Shown: positions 7,812 to 16,450, counted from the stretch's first letter. The stretch is DNA of 34,872 bases from Chitinophagaceae bacterium (GCA_947455215.1 CANGNA010000045.1:1-34872); one strand, 5' to 3'. Notes: generated by a model not told the origin, from the sequence alone. Numbers and translations: made by a program.

Positions 7812-9899
7812 TTACTGGTTTGTCTTTTTAAAAGGGATATAATAGCTCAGCTTCAAAAACAGTTCACGGCTCAAGCCAGGAAGGGGGGCGTGAAGACTAT
7901 TGTAAGCCTGGGGGTAGATGATATGTTCGTCAGTAAGATTGGAAACGCCTATGCCGACAGTAAGGTTTTTAACAAGATTATCTGACCCCAGGTAAAGGTT
8001 CGCGATGACCTGGGGTTTGTATTCCGTCAGTATGCCATTGTCGTTAGCGTCTACGGTTAAGTAGCCATAGCGTTTGTCGAGCCAGTTTATGGACGGGGAG
8101 ACAAATAAGTAACGGCCAATACTAAAGCTGGCCTGTAGGTTCAACTTGTTGCGTGCGGTACCCAGGGATATTTTATCATTGCCGGGTACTCTGTTGGCCT
8201 CGTCAAGATGTTTATTCTGTACTGTATAGAAGGAGTATCCTAAATTGATAAAGCCGAATGCTGCCTTGTACTTGTACTCCAGTTCCAGGCCCTGGCTGCC
8301 TATAGTAATGTCGCTGTTTCGATATCCATCAGGGTAGCCTGTAATAACAGAGTCTGTCTTTACAAAATATGTAATAGCATTGATGGTAGAAATATCGAAC
8401 AGGTTGGCAGACAGGTACATGTTCTTGCCTATTTTAATACTGGCTTCGAACTCCAGTGTTTTTGAACATTCTGGTTTAAGCTTCATGTTATCCAAACTGT
8501 ATTGAAAACTCTCGATAGCTGGTGCCCGGAACGAAGATGCATACAGTAATTTAAAGTTGACAATGCCTATTTTTTTTGTTACACCCAGGCGGGGGTTGAA
8601 GGCCTGGCCAAATGCAGTGCTTACATCGTAACGTGCGCCTATGGTTACGTTGGCAAATGAGCTTTTAATAAGTAACTGTGCAAAAGGTGCATAGTTCATG
8701 TAGCTCACAAAGTTGGTATTGTCGGTTCTGAACATCAGTCCCGGCGCCAGGTGGCCACGGTCGTTATAGCCTTCAAAGCCTGCATTCACATTCAGCCAAT
8801 AAATAGGGTCCCACAGCAGGCTCAGGTTCAGCTTGTAGGTGTTGGCATGCAGCAAGTAAGAATTATAGTCAGAATCAACCGGAGCCGGGGTGCCCCTATA
8901 GGTCCATGGTTCTGAATATTTATGGCTAAATGCAGCAGTGAACTGTAGTTTTTTACTTAGGTCGGCTTTATACTGCAGTCTGGTCATTGCAGATAGGAAG
9001 TTCATCGGATAAGCTTTGGTAAATATAGGGAGTAGCCCGTCCCGCGTTGTCATCTCATAGTTGTCATAGATGAATCTGAGCGACAGCCCCTTGTAAGAAA
9101 GCGCCAGGCCGGCGGTAACATCCGCAAGGTCCGAGCTACCGGTCATATTGTAACATTGTCCGCGAACATCGGAATAGATCCGGTCGCTACGTTGACCCTG
9201 CATCACGCTTCCGAATATTGAATATTTCAATTTTTTCACCGAATCACCAACGGCCACTGAAGCCGTCCGCAAGCCATATGTGGTTGCTGTTTGCCCTACA
9301 GATGCATTGGCTATGATCCCTTTCAGGTCCTGGCCTTTTTTCGTCATTATGTTGATCACGGCATATTCGGCACAACCACCATAGATAGCTGAGCCTGGTC
9401 CCCTGATTATCTCTACTTTTTTGATCAGGCTGGTAGCGAAATGATCTCCCAATTGTATCGATGCGTAGGCGATCTCGTTTATCTCCTGGCCATCTATTTG
9501 CAGCGATATTTTCCCCTCGTTGGCCCATAGCCCCCTGAACGACATCCCGACCACGCCTTCTACATCAACATTGAATTCTATGCCGGGCACCATCTGAAGC
9601 ACATCCATCAGGCTTCGTGCGCCGCTGCGCACTATCTCGTCTTCTGTTATTACAGATACGATAGAGGGGGTCTTGCGCACAGGCAATGGCTTACGGGATG
9701 CAGCCTCAATAGCCTGGTTTATGGTCTTTTCCAGCTCGGTAGATGCATATTTAGAACGCATTTTCGACAGGTCTTCTATAGACATGCCTGAAAGGTCTAC
9801 AGAGTCCGGCAGGGCAGACTTGTAGATACTGGTATCCTGCCCCCGCACAGGAGCCATATATAACATCGTCAGTATGATCAGCAATATCTGCCTTAGCAT
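7812..9899 (-). CDS. TonB-dependent outer membrane receptor in the YfiR/kinase operon
   Basis: The product has 695 residues. A signal peptide (1-20, cut near PVRGQ) is followed by a short segment with SGMSIEDLSKMRSKYAS, a plug domain (about 72-190) and a 22-strand-type beta barrel. Plug motifs are TPSIVSVITEDEI, LMDVLQMVPGIEF, QIDGQEINE and VEIIRGPGSAIYGG. It lacks the carboxypeptidase-like N-terminal domain found in SusC-type receptors, and no SusD gene is nearby. The barrel ends LKLSYYIPFKKTNQ, so a few residues follow the last strand. The ligand is unknown. Its start lies one base after the stop of the YfiR-like gene, so translation is probably coupled. The arrangement suggests ligand sensing as well as, or instead of, transport. 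Confidence 0.92.
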   Translation of the reverse strand: MLRQILLIILTMLYMAPVRGQDTSIYKSALPDSVDLSGMSIEDLSKMRSKYASTELEKTINQAIEAASRKPLPVRKTPSIVSVITEDEIVRSGARSLMDVLQMVPGIEFNVDVEGVVGMSFRGLWANEGKISLQIDGQEINEIAYASIQLGDHFATSLIKKVEIIRGPGSAIYGGCAEYAVINIMTKKGQDLKGIIANASVGQTATTYGLRTASVAVGDSVKKLKYSIFGSVMQGQRSDRIYSDVRGQCYNMTGSSDLADVTAGLALSYKGLSLRFIYDNYEMTTRDGLLPIFTKAYPMNFLSAMTRLQYKADLSKKLQFTAAFSHKYSEPWTYRGTPAPVDSDYNSYLLHANTYKLNLSLLWDPIYWLNVNAGFEGYNDRGHLAPGLMFRTDNTNFVSYMNYAPFAQLLIKSSFANVTIGARYDVSTAFGQAFNPRLGVTKKIGIVNFKLLYASSFRAPAIESFQYSLDNMKLKPECSKTLEFEASIKIGKNMYLSANLFDISTINAITYFVKTDSVITGYPDGYRNSDITIGSQGLELEYKYKAAFGFINLGYSFYTVQNKHLDEANRVPGNDKISLGTARNKLNLQASFSIGRYLFVSPSINWLDKRYGYLTVDANDNGILTEYKPQVIANLYLGSDNLVKNLTVGIGVSNLTDEHIIYPQAYNSLHAPLPGLSRELFLKLSYYIPFKKTNQ

Positions 9900-9900
9900 C

Positions 9901-10422
9901 TTATCTTATTAAAACTGCATTATTTAAAATCTGTTCATTCACTTGCAGCCCACGCGCATGCACATTGCGTACACTTAGCTGATATCCTGTTTTGTAATCG
10001 TTCTCTTCATCAAGATAAAAGCAGATGCATGCTCCGGCATGCCCCATGCTCTCTTTTTCGCTGATGATAAGAATGGGCATATGCGCCGTTTGTGCGGTGA
10101 TCTCTCTTAGCTGATCTGTGGCGCCGGCTGCTACTATGACCACATCGGCATTCTTAGCCTCCGTTGTGGTGATCCTTTTGACTGAGTAGCTAACTGAAGA
10201 GCTCGTTTTTCGGGAGAATAATTTTTGTAGTTCCCCCTCCAGCGGAGTATTACCTACAATTCCAACGACAACGTTATTCTTCTTTTTGGGCCAGGTGGTA
10301 TATTTGATGAAGTTGTAGACATATACAGAGTTCTCTTTCGGGTCCATATGCTGGCAATATGCAGCCGCCGGACTAAATAGTCCGAAGAATATCAATAAAA
10401 TAAGTAATCTTATCAAATTCAT
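9901..10422 (-). CDS. YfiR-like periplasmic protein (DUF4154)
   Basis: The chosen start gives 173 residues beginning MNLIRLLILLIFFGLF, a clear signal peptide ending near AYCQ. An ATG 78 bases upstream would add 26 residues that hide this signal peptide and is rejected. The mature part matches the YfiR/DUF4154 pattern: KENSVYVYNFIKYTTWP at the N terminus, VGIVGNTPL, ADVVIVA, PILIISE, FYLDE, and the ending VRNVHARGLQVNEQILNNA. In Pseudomonas, YfiR is a periplasmic repressor of the HAMP-GGDEF protein YfiN. Here it is the first gene of the operon with a TonB-dependent receptor and a HAMP kinase. The mature chain has Cys only at 132 and 134, unlike the disulfide pattern of Pseudomonas YfiR. Confidence 0.88.
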   Translation of the reverse strand: MNLIRLLILLIFFGLFSPAAAYCQHMDPKENSVYVYNFIKYTTWPKKKNNVVVGIVGNTPLEGELQKLFSRKTSSSVSYSVKRITTTEAKNADVVIVAAGATDQLREITAQTAHMPILIISEKESMGHAGACICFYLDEENDYKTGYQLSVRNVHARGLQVNEQILNNAVLIR

Positions 10423-10564
10423 ATGGCGCCCGGGAGCAATGTATAATACGCCGTGAATATAGCTTGAAAATTGGAGATGCTGGTAATATATAGGGTACAA
10501 TCGAGTTGCTTAAAATAAAAGTGGCATGCCGTAGCAGGCGCACTGTCAAATATGTTGTGTTATT

Positions 10565-11692
10565 TTATATGTTTTGTAACGCTGCCTTTTCTTTATAAGT
10601 GAAGTATTTCTTCAGGCGTAGTATCGGTTGCTCTATCAAATAATACGATGCTGCAGAAATGGCAATGATCATAGCCACATGTAGCCAGTAGTAAAAGTGG
10701 GAATCGATCACCAGTGCGTTCAACGAGGGATGCTCCCTGGTTATTTTGTCGAGAAGATCATTTAGTTGATAATATGCAAGGGCGTTATATACATAATGAT
10801 ACAGGTAGATGCCATAACTGATCCTGCCGACGAAATTCAGGAAGCGATTTTCCAGGAAATACCTGCGAAACCGGGAAGGTTTGGCCTTGATGACCGCACT
10901 GATGATACACACGGCCATAACACTGTCGATCGTTTTAAGAAATACTAAACCGTAAACTTCCCAATGAAGGAACATGCCCACCTTCCAATACAAGTAGATA
11001 CAAAGGGCCAGGCTGCCAACCCATTTGATGGCTTTGTCAAAATATGCAGCATACTTCTCATTGGTCTGTGCATAGGCAAATAGCCCGCCGATACCGAATG
11101 AATCGAAGCAGTTGAATACCAGGAATGGTGCCATGTGGCCCTTTATGGTCATGCAATACCAAGTACTGGCAATGCCTATGGCTATTGCAGAGATGAACAC
11201 ATGCTTTAAATACCTGCCTGGTGTGAAAATGATGAGCCACGGCCATAGCAGATAAAATTGCTCCTCAACGCTAAGTGTCCAGGCATGAGAGAAGGAGTTC
11301 CAGCTGTTGGTAAGATAGCAACGTATATTAGTGGTGTAGGTAAGATGCCAGGGCAGATTTTCCTTCAACCCGGTATAATCAATAGCATACAGAAATAATA
11401 ACAGCAGGTAGTAAATAGGGAAAATGCGTAGCGTGCGCCTGATAAAAAAGTTCTTGATGATCCCCCCTTTAGCGTTGCCGTCATCGGTGCGCTGCGCAAG
11501 CAATATCGAAGTGATCAAAAAACCACTGAGCACAAAGAACAGGAAAACACCGCCCCCGCCATCGGGTATCAGTACTTCCTTTATAAACCGGCCATTAGGT
11601 ACAGTGTCGTCAAACCACACACCCTTGTGTTGTATCAATACAAAGAACACCGCGAAAGCTCTAAGGGTATCAAGGCCTTTTATATGTTTCAA
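10565..11692 (-). CDS. Acyltransferase family 3 membrane protein (OafA/YrhL-like)
   Basis: The 375-residue protein is highly hydrophobic, with about ten membrane segments. The N terminus KHIKGLDTLRAFAVF carries the family R-X10-H motif (R11, H22). Other family marks are FVLSGFLIT and AWTLSVEEQFYLLWPW. Such proteins move acyl groups across the inner membrane to modify surface polysaccharides or other extracytoplasmic molecules; the acceptor cannot be inferred here. The length is typical for a protein without an extra SGNH domain. It lies 58 bases downstream of a small membrane protein gene and is read in the same direction. Confidence 0.9.
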   Translation of the reverse strand: MKHIKGLDTLRAFAVFFVLIQHKGVWFDDTVPNGRFIKEVLIPDGGGGVFLFFVLSGFLITSILLAQRTDDGNAKGGIIKNFFIRRTLRIFPIYYLLLLFLYAIDYTGLKENLPWHLTYTTNIRCYLTNSWNSFSHAWTLSVEEQFYLLWPWLIIFTPGRYLKHVFISAIAIGIASTWYCMTIKGHMAPFLVFNCFDSFGIGGLFAYAQTNEKYAAYFDKAIKWVGSLALCIYLYWKVGMFLHWEVYGLVFLKTIDSVMAVCIISAVIKAKPSRFRRYFLENRFLNFVGRISYGIYLYHYVYNALAYYQLNDLLDKITREHPSLNALVIDSHFYYWLHVAMIIAISAASYYLIEQPILRLKKYFTYKEKAALQNI

Positions 11693-11750
11693 AAAAATAG
11701 TGCTTTGGGTAAAAATACGATTTTATGTGAATGAGGATAGTTGCACTCCA

Positions 11751-12263
11751 TCAACTCCTCGATTCTTTCAGATCGTCCTCCTCAAACTTATCCAAAAGGT
11801 TACAATCGCCGTTAGAGATCGATAATAATATCTTACTGTATTTGGCGAATGTTATTTCAACGGGTTCATCGCAGTTGATCATGGCAGCCATTCCTTCGTA
11901 TATCTTGAACTTAGAACGCTTAAGATCATTTACAATAAGCCAGGTGTCGTTTTTGATGGTCGATACACTGTAGTTAGTGCTTTTGATCAATATCTTTTTT
12001 TTCATCCGCAGGTCTATAGCCGCAAGAAGCCAACGCCGGATACCGGATAGTGTAGGAAGCATGAACAAGGACAATGTAAAGATGCCTCGCGACTTATAGC
12101 CTTCAGTTGGTGTAATAAAGCAAGCAACCACATAATATAATGCAAATGATACGGTCAATAAGATCGCCACATAACAGGCCCACATAAACGCCGACATCCA
12201 GATGTCTTTTTTGATCCTGGCAATATCCGTTGTTGAAAGATCTTGTGGCTCGATAGTACTCAT
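11751..12263 (-). CDS. Unknown membrane protein
   Basis: A 170-residue protein if translation starts at MSTIEPQDLS. An ATG 33 bases upstream is possible but adds the unlikely leader MQYRNKYYIYL. Two hydrophobic segments follow an N-terminal cytoplasmic stretch: MSAFMWACYVAILLTVSFAL and, after a short loop, IFTLSLFMLPTLSGI. The C-terminal half is soluble and ends in an acidic-basic tail (KFEEDDLKESRS). I do not recognise a family. It may be co-transcribed with the acyltransferase downstream and is divergent from the receptor gene at 12441. Confidence 0.6.
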   Translation of the reverse strand: MSTIEPQDLSTTDIARIKKDIWMSAFMWACYVAILLTVSFALYYVVACFITPTEGYKSRGIFTLSLFMLPTLSGIRRWLLAAIDLRMKKKILIKSTNYSVSTIKNDTWLIVNDLKRSKFKIYEGMAAMINCDEPVEITFAKYSKILLSISNGDCNLLDKFEEDDLKESRS

Positions 12264-12407
12264 CAAATAAATGTAATACTTATTTCGATATTGCACTGGT
12301 CAGGTCTGAACATGAGCTTTTTTATGGTGACAGTGATGTTAGAAGCATTTGTTGATCTTACTGTTAAACATCTATATGCCAATAGTTTACTAAAGAACGA
12401 AAGGGTC

Positions 12408-12415
12408 TATTTTTG
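12408..12415 (+). promoter_or_regulatory. Bacteroidota -7 box upstream of a TonB-dependent receptor gene
   Basis: TATTTTTG matches TAnnTTTG exactly and lies 25 bases before the receptor start at 12441. Upstream, TTTAC at 12386 is a weak -33 candidate at 18-base spacing. Confidence 0.5.
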
Positions 12416-12440
12416 CGATCTAAAATACAAAATCGTACTA

Positions 12441-14879
12441 ATGATGCATTTTATCTATTCTATGAGGTCGGGCGTAGTATTGTTATTGCTATTGATGGTT
12501 TCCGTTGCAGCTCATGCACAAAATGGAGCCTTTATTGGCGCTGTGAAGGATAAATATACTCAGGAAGCACTGGCTGCGGCCATTGTGACTGTCGACGGTA
12601 CATCGCTGGGCGCGCAAACGGACACTGCAGGTAATTTCCGCATAACAGGTATACAGCCGGGTAGCTACGATATTACGGTGCAGCTGATAGGCTATAAGCC
12701 CGCAAAGTTGTTCAATGTACTGGCCTCTAACGGTAATGCCAATGTGCTGAACATAGAACTGGAAAAAGCATCAGAGTTGAAAGAAGTGACGGTGAAGACC
12801 TACACTTACGGCAAGAAGGCAGAGACGCCGCTATCTACCCAAAGCCTGACGGCTGAAGAAATAAAGAGTAATCCTGGTGGTAACTACGATATATCGAAAG
12901 TCATCCAGGCATTGCCGGGCGTAGGTGGTACCAGCGGTGGTGCTGCCAGGAACGATCTCATTATCCGTGGTGGTGCACCCAATGAAAATGTGTACTACCT
13001 GGATGGGGTAGAGGTGCCACAGATCAACCACTTTTCTACACAGGGTGCATCGGGTGGGCCGCAAGGCATCCTGAATGTGTCATTCATACAGGATGTTACG
13101 TTAAGTACCAGCAGCTTTGCGGCCAAGTACGATAACGCGTTGTCGAGTGTGCTGCAATTCAAAATGAAGGAGGGTAACCCTGATAAACTGCAATCTAACC
13201 TCAGGCTGAGCAGCACCGAGGTAGCGGCTACATTTGAAGGGCCCATCAATAAGAATACCACTTTTCTGGCATCCGCAAGGCGCTCTTACCTGCAGTACTT
13301 CTTCCAGGCAATAGACTTGCCCATAAGGCCCAACTTCTGGGATTTCCAATACAAGGTAACGCATAAGATCAATGATAAAACAACCCTCACTGCTATAGGT
13401 CTTGGCGCGATTGATGAGTTCTCTTTTGCTGTACCCAAACAAAGTACGCCGGAGAAAGAGTACATCATCCGCTCCTTACCAACCATTAACCAGTGGAACT
13501 ACACTGTAGGCTTTACGCTGAAGCACCTGGTGAAGCATGGCTTTTACACCGTTACTGCCAGTCGCAACATGTTCAACAACCAGCTGGATAAATTTGAGGA
13601 TGCAGACTTTGGCAATGAATCGAAGCGCACCTTTAAATCTAAAAGCCAGGAGATAGAGAACAAGCTAAGGCTGGAGGTGAATAAGGTAAATAATGGTTGG
13701 AAGATCAGTTATGGCGTATCGGCACAGTATGTAAAGTATAACAACGACCTCTTCAGCATTGTGCGGAAGGACATCTATGATACACTCGGCAACCTGGTAC
13801 AACCCCGGATAGCCATCACTTACAATGCGGCTATAGACTTTTTTAAGTATGGCTTATACGGTTCTTTAAACAGGAAGGTGCTGGACGATAAGCTGTCGCT
13901 GACGTTGGGTATACGTACAGATATGAACACTTATACAAAGGATGGCAACAACCCGCTAACTGCGCTCAGCCCGCGTGTAGCAGCATCCTATGCCGTCAAC
14001 AGTAAGTTCAATATCAACGCCAGCGTAGGCAGGTATGCCAAGATACCCATCTATACCATATTGGGTTACAAGGATAGCCTGGGCCGCTTTGTGAATACCA
14101 ATAATAAGTACATCCTGTGCGATCACTATGTAGCGGGAGTAGAGTACCTGCCAACCTCATCGCTGCGCATCACTGCCGAAGGTTTTTACAAGCAATATCA
14201 TAACTACCCGGTATCCGTAAGAGATGGTATATCTATAGCCAATGAAGGCGCGGGCTTTGGTGCCATAGGCAATGAGGCAACCAGCGGCACCGGCGAAGGC
14301 AGGGCCTACGGATTCGAGTTATTCATACAGAAAAAGCTGGTGAAGAACCTGTTCGTTACTGCATCGTATACGCTGTTCAAGAGCGAGTTTACAGGTCTCA
14401 ATGGTAAATACGTATCGTCTACATGGGATACCCGCCACCTGGCATCGCTGATAGCAGGCTACAAGCTAAAGAAGGGCTGGGAGCTGGGTCTGAAATACAG
14501 GCTCTCCGGCGGTACTCCGTATACGCCGTATGATATGACGGCTTCGCAGCTCAATTACTTATCGCTGGGCGTGCCGGTGGCCGACTACAGTCGTGTGAAC
14601 AGTGAGCGTCTGCCGGTATTCAACCAGGTGGATATCCGCATAGATAAGAAATTCAACTTCAGGCGCTCGTCGCTCGACCTGTATTTTGATATGCAGAATG
14701 CTACACTGGCTAAAAATGTAAACCAGGATTATTACACCTTTAAGCGCAACGCCGATAATTCCTATGCCACTACGGATGGCAAGCCCGTAAAGGCAGATGG
14801 GTCGAACGCGATACCCGTATTGATACCGAATGTAGATCAGAATTTTATCCCCGCTATCGGAGCTATTTTCGAGTTTTAA
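12441..14879 (+). CDS. TonB-dependent receptor with carboxypeptidase-like regulatory domain
   Basis: The start at 12441 (or the next codon) gives about 812 residues with a clean signal peptide, GVVLLLLLMVSVAAHAQ. The frame is open back to 12243, but that part overlaps the divergent gene and is not protein-like. Domains in order are a CarboxypepD_reg-like beta-sandwich (about 30-115, with TDTAGNFRITGIQPGSYDI), a plug (about 125-235, with ISKVIQALPGVGG, NDLIIRGGAPNENVYYLDG and a FIQDVTL segment) and a large beta barrel. The barrel ends in the aromatic residue of AIGAIFEF, as expected for BAM-assembled proteins. No SusD partner is adjacent, so a glycan-uptake role is not supported; the substrate is unknown. 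A terminator lies about 120 bases downstream. Confidence 0.93.
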   Translation: MMHFIYSMRSGVVLLLLLMVSVAAHAQNGAFIGAVKDKYTQEALAAAIVTVDGTSLGAQTDTAGNFRITGIQPGSYDITVQLIGYKPAKLFNVLASNGNANVLNIELEKASELKEVTVKTYTYGKKAETPLSTQSLTAEEIKSNPGGNYDISKVIQALPGVGGTSGGAARNDLIIRGGAPNENVYYLDGVEVPQINHFSTQGASGGPQGILNVSFIQDVTLSTSSFAAKYDNALSSVLQFKMKEGNPDKLQSNLRLSSTEVAATFEGPINKNTTFLASARRSYLQYFFQAIDLPIRPNFWDFQYKVTHKINDKTTLTAIGLGAIDEFSFAVPKQSTPEKEYIIRSLPTINQWNYTVGFTLKHLVKHGFYTVTASRNMFNNQLDKFEDADFGNESKRTFKSKSQEIENKLRLEVNKVNNGWKISYGVSAQYVKYNNDLFSIVRKDIYDTLGNLVQPRIAITYNAAIDFFKYGLYGSLNRKVLDDKLSLTLGIRTDMNTYTKDGNNPLTALSPRVAASYAVNSKFNINASVGRYAKIPIYTILGYKDSLGRFVNTNNKYILCDHYVAGVEYLPTSSLRITAEGFYKQYHNYPVSVRDGISIANEGAGFGAIGNEATSGTGEGRAYGFELFIQKKLVKNLFVTASYTLFKSEFTGLNGKYVSSTWDTRHLASLIAGYKLKKGWELGLKYRLSGGTPYTPYDMTASQLNYLSLGVPVADYSRVNSERLPVFNQVDIRIDKKFNFRRSSLDLYFDMQNATLAKNVNQDYYTFKRNADNSYATTDGKPVKADGSNAIPVLIPNVDQNFIPAIGAIFEF

Positions 14880-14890
14880 GGGAAAGATGG

Positions 14891-15055
14891 TTAGCGCTTC
14901 CGGCGGCAGGTGTCGCTGCAGTAGCGCACCTCTTCCCACACGCGCTCCCATTTTTTGCGCCAGCTGAAGGGGCGGCCGCAGGCAGCACATATTTTTTGAG
15001 CACGGTGTATAGCCGTGCTCTCTTTTTGTTTTGCCTTATGTGGGGAACTACGCAA
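14891..15055 (-). CDS. DUF2256 small zinc-finger-like protein, TTG start
   Basis: A 54-residue frame encodes the unmistakable DUF2256 core [20 protein letters not shown], then [13 protein letters not shown], with two CxxC-type Cys pairs (C23/C26 and C46/C50) suggesting metal binding. There is no in-frame ATG; an upstream TAA leaves TTG at 15055 as the best start, giving [13 protein letters not shown] before the core. The function of the family is unknown. The start is 15 bases after the SDR stop, so it is probably the third gene of the folE operon. Codons for ESTAIHRAQ form one strand of the hairpin that terminates the convergent receptor gene. Only the start codon is uncertain. Confidence 0.85.
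   Translation of the reverse strand: MRSSPHKAKQKESTAIHRAQKICAACGRPFSWRKKWERVWEEVRYCSDTCRRKR
14998..15032 (+). terminator. Rho-independent terminator of the receptor gene, inside the DUF2256 gene
   Basis: GAGCACGG (14998-15005) pairs with CCGTGCTC (15013-15020) around a 7-base loop and is followed by TCTTTTTGTTTT. It is oriented to stop the plus-strand receptor transcript, 118 bases after its stop codon, yet lies wholly inside the DUF2256 coding region on the other strand. Confidence 0.8.
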
Positions 15056-15070
15056 ACCGGTAAGCGTTTA

Positions 15071-15751
15071 TCAGCCTTTGATAACAGACATGCCACCATC
15101 CATGTGCCATACCTGGCCGGTAACAAAGGATGCAGCTGAGCTCAGCAGGAAGCGGGCAGCCGCAGCGATTTCAGTTGGAGCACCAATGCGCTTCAGTGGG
15201 TGGCGGCTAACAGCCACGCCCAGTTTAGCTTCTGTATCGGTCAACTTTGCAGCAAGCGGTGTATCGGTAAGCGAAGGTGCTATACAGTTGACCCTGATCT
15301 TGGGTGCCCATTCGGCAGCCAGCGCGCGGGTAAGTCCCTCCACCGCGCCCTTGGCCATAGCTACAGATGCATGGAACGGCATGCCGGTGCCAACGGCTAC
15401 TGTACTGAATAATACAACAGCAGGCGCCTCGGCCTTTTGCAGGTTGGCGTGATATTGCTGCAACACGCGCACGGCACCCAGTGCATTAATATGCATATCG
15501 TTCATCAGCTCTTCAGGCTTCAGTGCACGGAATGGTTTCAACGTTATGCTGCCGGGGCAGTAAATGATGCCATCCAGCGTTTCCGCAATAGCCGGCAGGG
15601 GATCTTTGGTGACATCAGCAATATAAGACATGGTCACGTCATCCACCATGCGCCTGCCAATGGCAAAAATATTATGTCCGTCGTTCTTAAGCTGCTGAGC
15701 CAAAGACTGACCTATACCGGAAGATGCGCCGACGATCAGGTAATTTGCCAT
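15071..15751 (-). CDS. Short-chain dehydrogenase/reductase-fold protein with VxxxK in place of YxxxK
   Basis: A 226-residue Rossmann protein. The nucleotide motif GASSGIG is at residues 8-14, an NNAG-like segment at YCPGS, the structural Asn is N89 in INALGAV, the catalytic Ser is S116, and the C-terminal part reads RVNCIAPSLTDTPLA and GQVWHMDGGM. The catalytic Tyr is absent: the usual YxxxK reads V130-A-M-A-K134 (codon GTA, 15362-15364). It starts 6 bases after the folE stop, so a pteridine-related role is plausible. With Ser, Asn and Lys kept but Tyr lost, it may use another proton donor, or bind ligand without classical catalysis. I believe some folE-linked SDRs share this loss, but could not check. 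Confidence 0.88.
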   Translation of the reverse strand: MANYLIVGASSGIGQSLAQQLKNDGHNIFAIGRRMVDDVTMSYIADVTKDPLPAIAETLDGIIYCPGSITLKPFRALKPEELMNDMHINALGAVRVLQQYHANLQKAEAPAVVLFSTVAVGTGMPFHASVAMAKGAVEGLTRALAAEWAPKIRVNCIAPSLTDTPLAAKLTDTEAKLGVAVSRHPLKRIGAPTEIAAAARFLLSSAASFVTGQVWHMDGGMSVIKG

Positions 15752-15757
15752 AAGGTA

Positions 15758-16450
15758 CTATTTAAGATGGTGTAAGAATTCTGCCCTGGTATCCTCGTTG
15801 TCAAACTTGCCACCGTAGAATGAGGTGACGGTTGCAGAGGCTGTATCCTTTATGCCGCGCGATGATACGCACATGTGGCGGGCATCTATAACTACGGCCA
15901 CATCGTCAGTTTCCAGTATGCGTTGTAACTCTGCACCTATCTGCATAGTAAGGCGCTCTTGTACCTGCGGACGTTTAGCATAATACTGTACTATGCGGTT
16001 GAGCTTAGACAGTCCTATTACTTTGCCGGATGACATGTAGGCCACATGTGCTACTCCGTAGATAGGAACAAAGTGGTGCTCACAGTTGCTGAACAAGGTA
16101 ATGTTCTTTTCTATAAGCATCTGGCCATAACGATACTTGTTATCGAACAGCGCAATGTCTGGTTTGTTGGCGGGGTCAAGGCCGGAGAAGATCTCCTTGA
16201 CATACATTTTAGCCACGCGGTGGGGAGTGCCTTTCAGGCTGTCGTCTGTAAGGTCCAGCCCCAGGGTGTGCATGATCTCGTGGAAATGATAAGCTATTCT
16301 TTTTATTTTTTCCGCGTCTGTTATATCAAATGCATCAGCCCTCATGGGTGTGTCCAATCCGCTCCACTCGTGGTCGTCGCCCATTTGTTCAATCTCATCA
16401 ATATCCAGTGCCTCTTCCCGCGCAGCTAATAGTATGTCGTCCTGTCTCAT
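15758..16450 (-). CDS. folE: GTP cyclohydrolase I
   Basis: A 230-residue protein of usual length. The zinc ligands are C123 and H126 in SNCEHHFVP and C194 in HMCVSSRG; substrate-site motifs GTPHRVAKM, VIGLSKLNRIV and RPQVQERLT are present. The enzyme converts GTP to 7,8-dihydroneopterin triphosphate, the first step of folate and biopterin synthesis, in the cytoplasm as a decamer. The N-terminal 40 residues form an acidic extension (DIDEIEQMGDDHEW) common in Bacteroidota FolE. It is the first gene of a folE-SDR-DUF2256 operon with a good promoter upstream. Confidence 0.96.
   Translation of the reverse strand: MRQDDILLAAREEALDIDEIEQMGDDHEWSGLDTPMRADAFDITDAEKIKRIAYHFHEIMHTLGLDLTDDSLKGTPHRVAKMYVKEIFSGLDPANKPDIALFDNKYRYGQMLIEKNITLFSNCEHHFVPIYGVAHVAYMSSGKVIGLSKLNRIVQYYAKRPQVQERLTMQIGAELQRILETDDVAVVIDARHMCVSSRGIKDTASATVTSFYGGKFDNEDTRAEFLHHLK

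Noticed and set aside
10423-10500. Upstream start for the YfiR-like gene
   Set aside because: It would bury the signal peptide 26 residues inside the protein.
12243-12440. N-terminal extension of the second receptor
   Set aside because: The added residues precede the -7 box and the signal peptide and overlap the divergent gene.
14863-15126. 87-codon minus-strand frame over the DUF2256 locus
   Set aside because: It is out of frame with the clear DUF2256 Cys motifs and overlaps the SDR gene.
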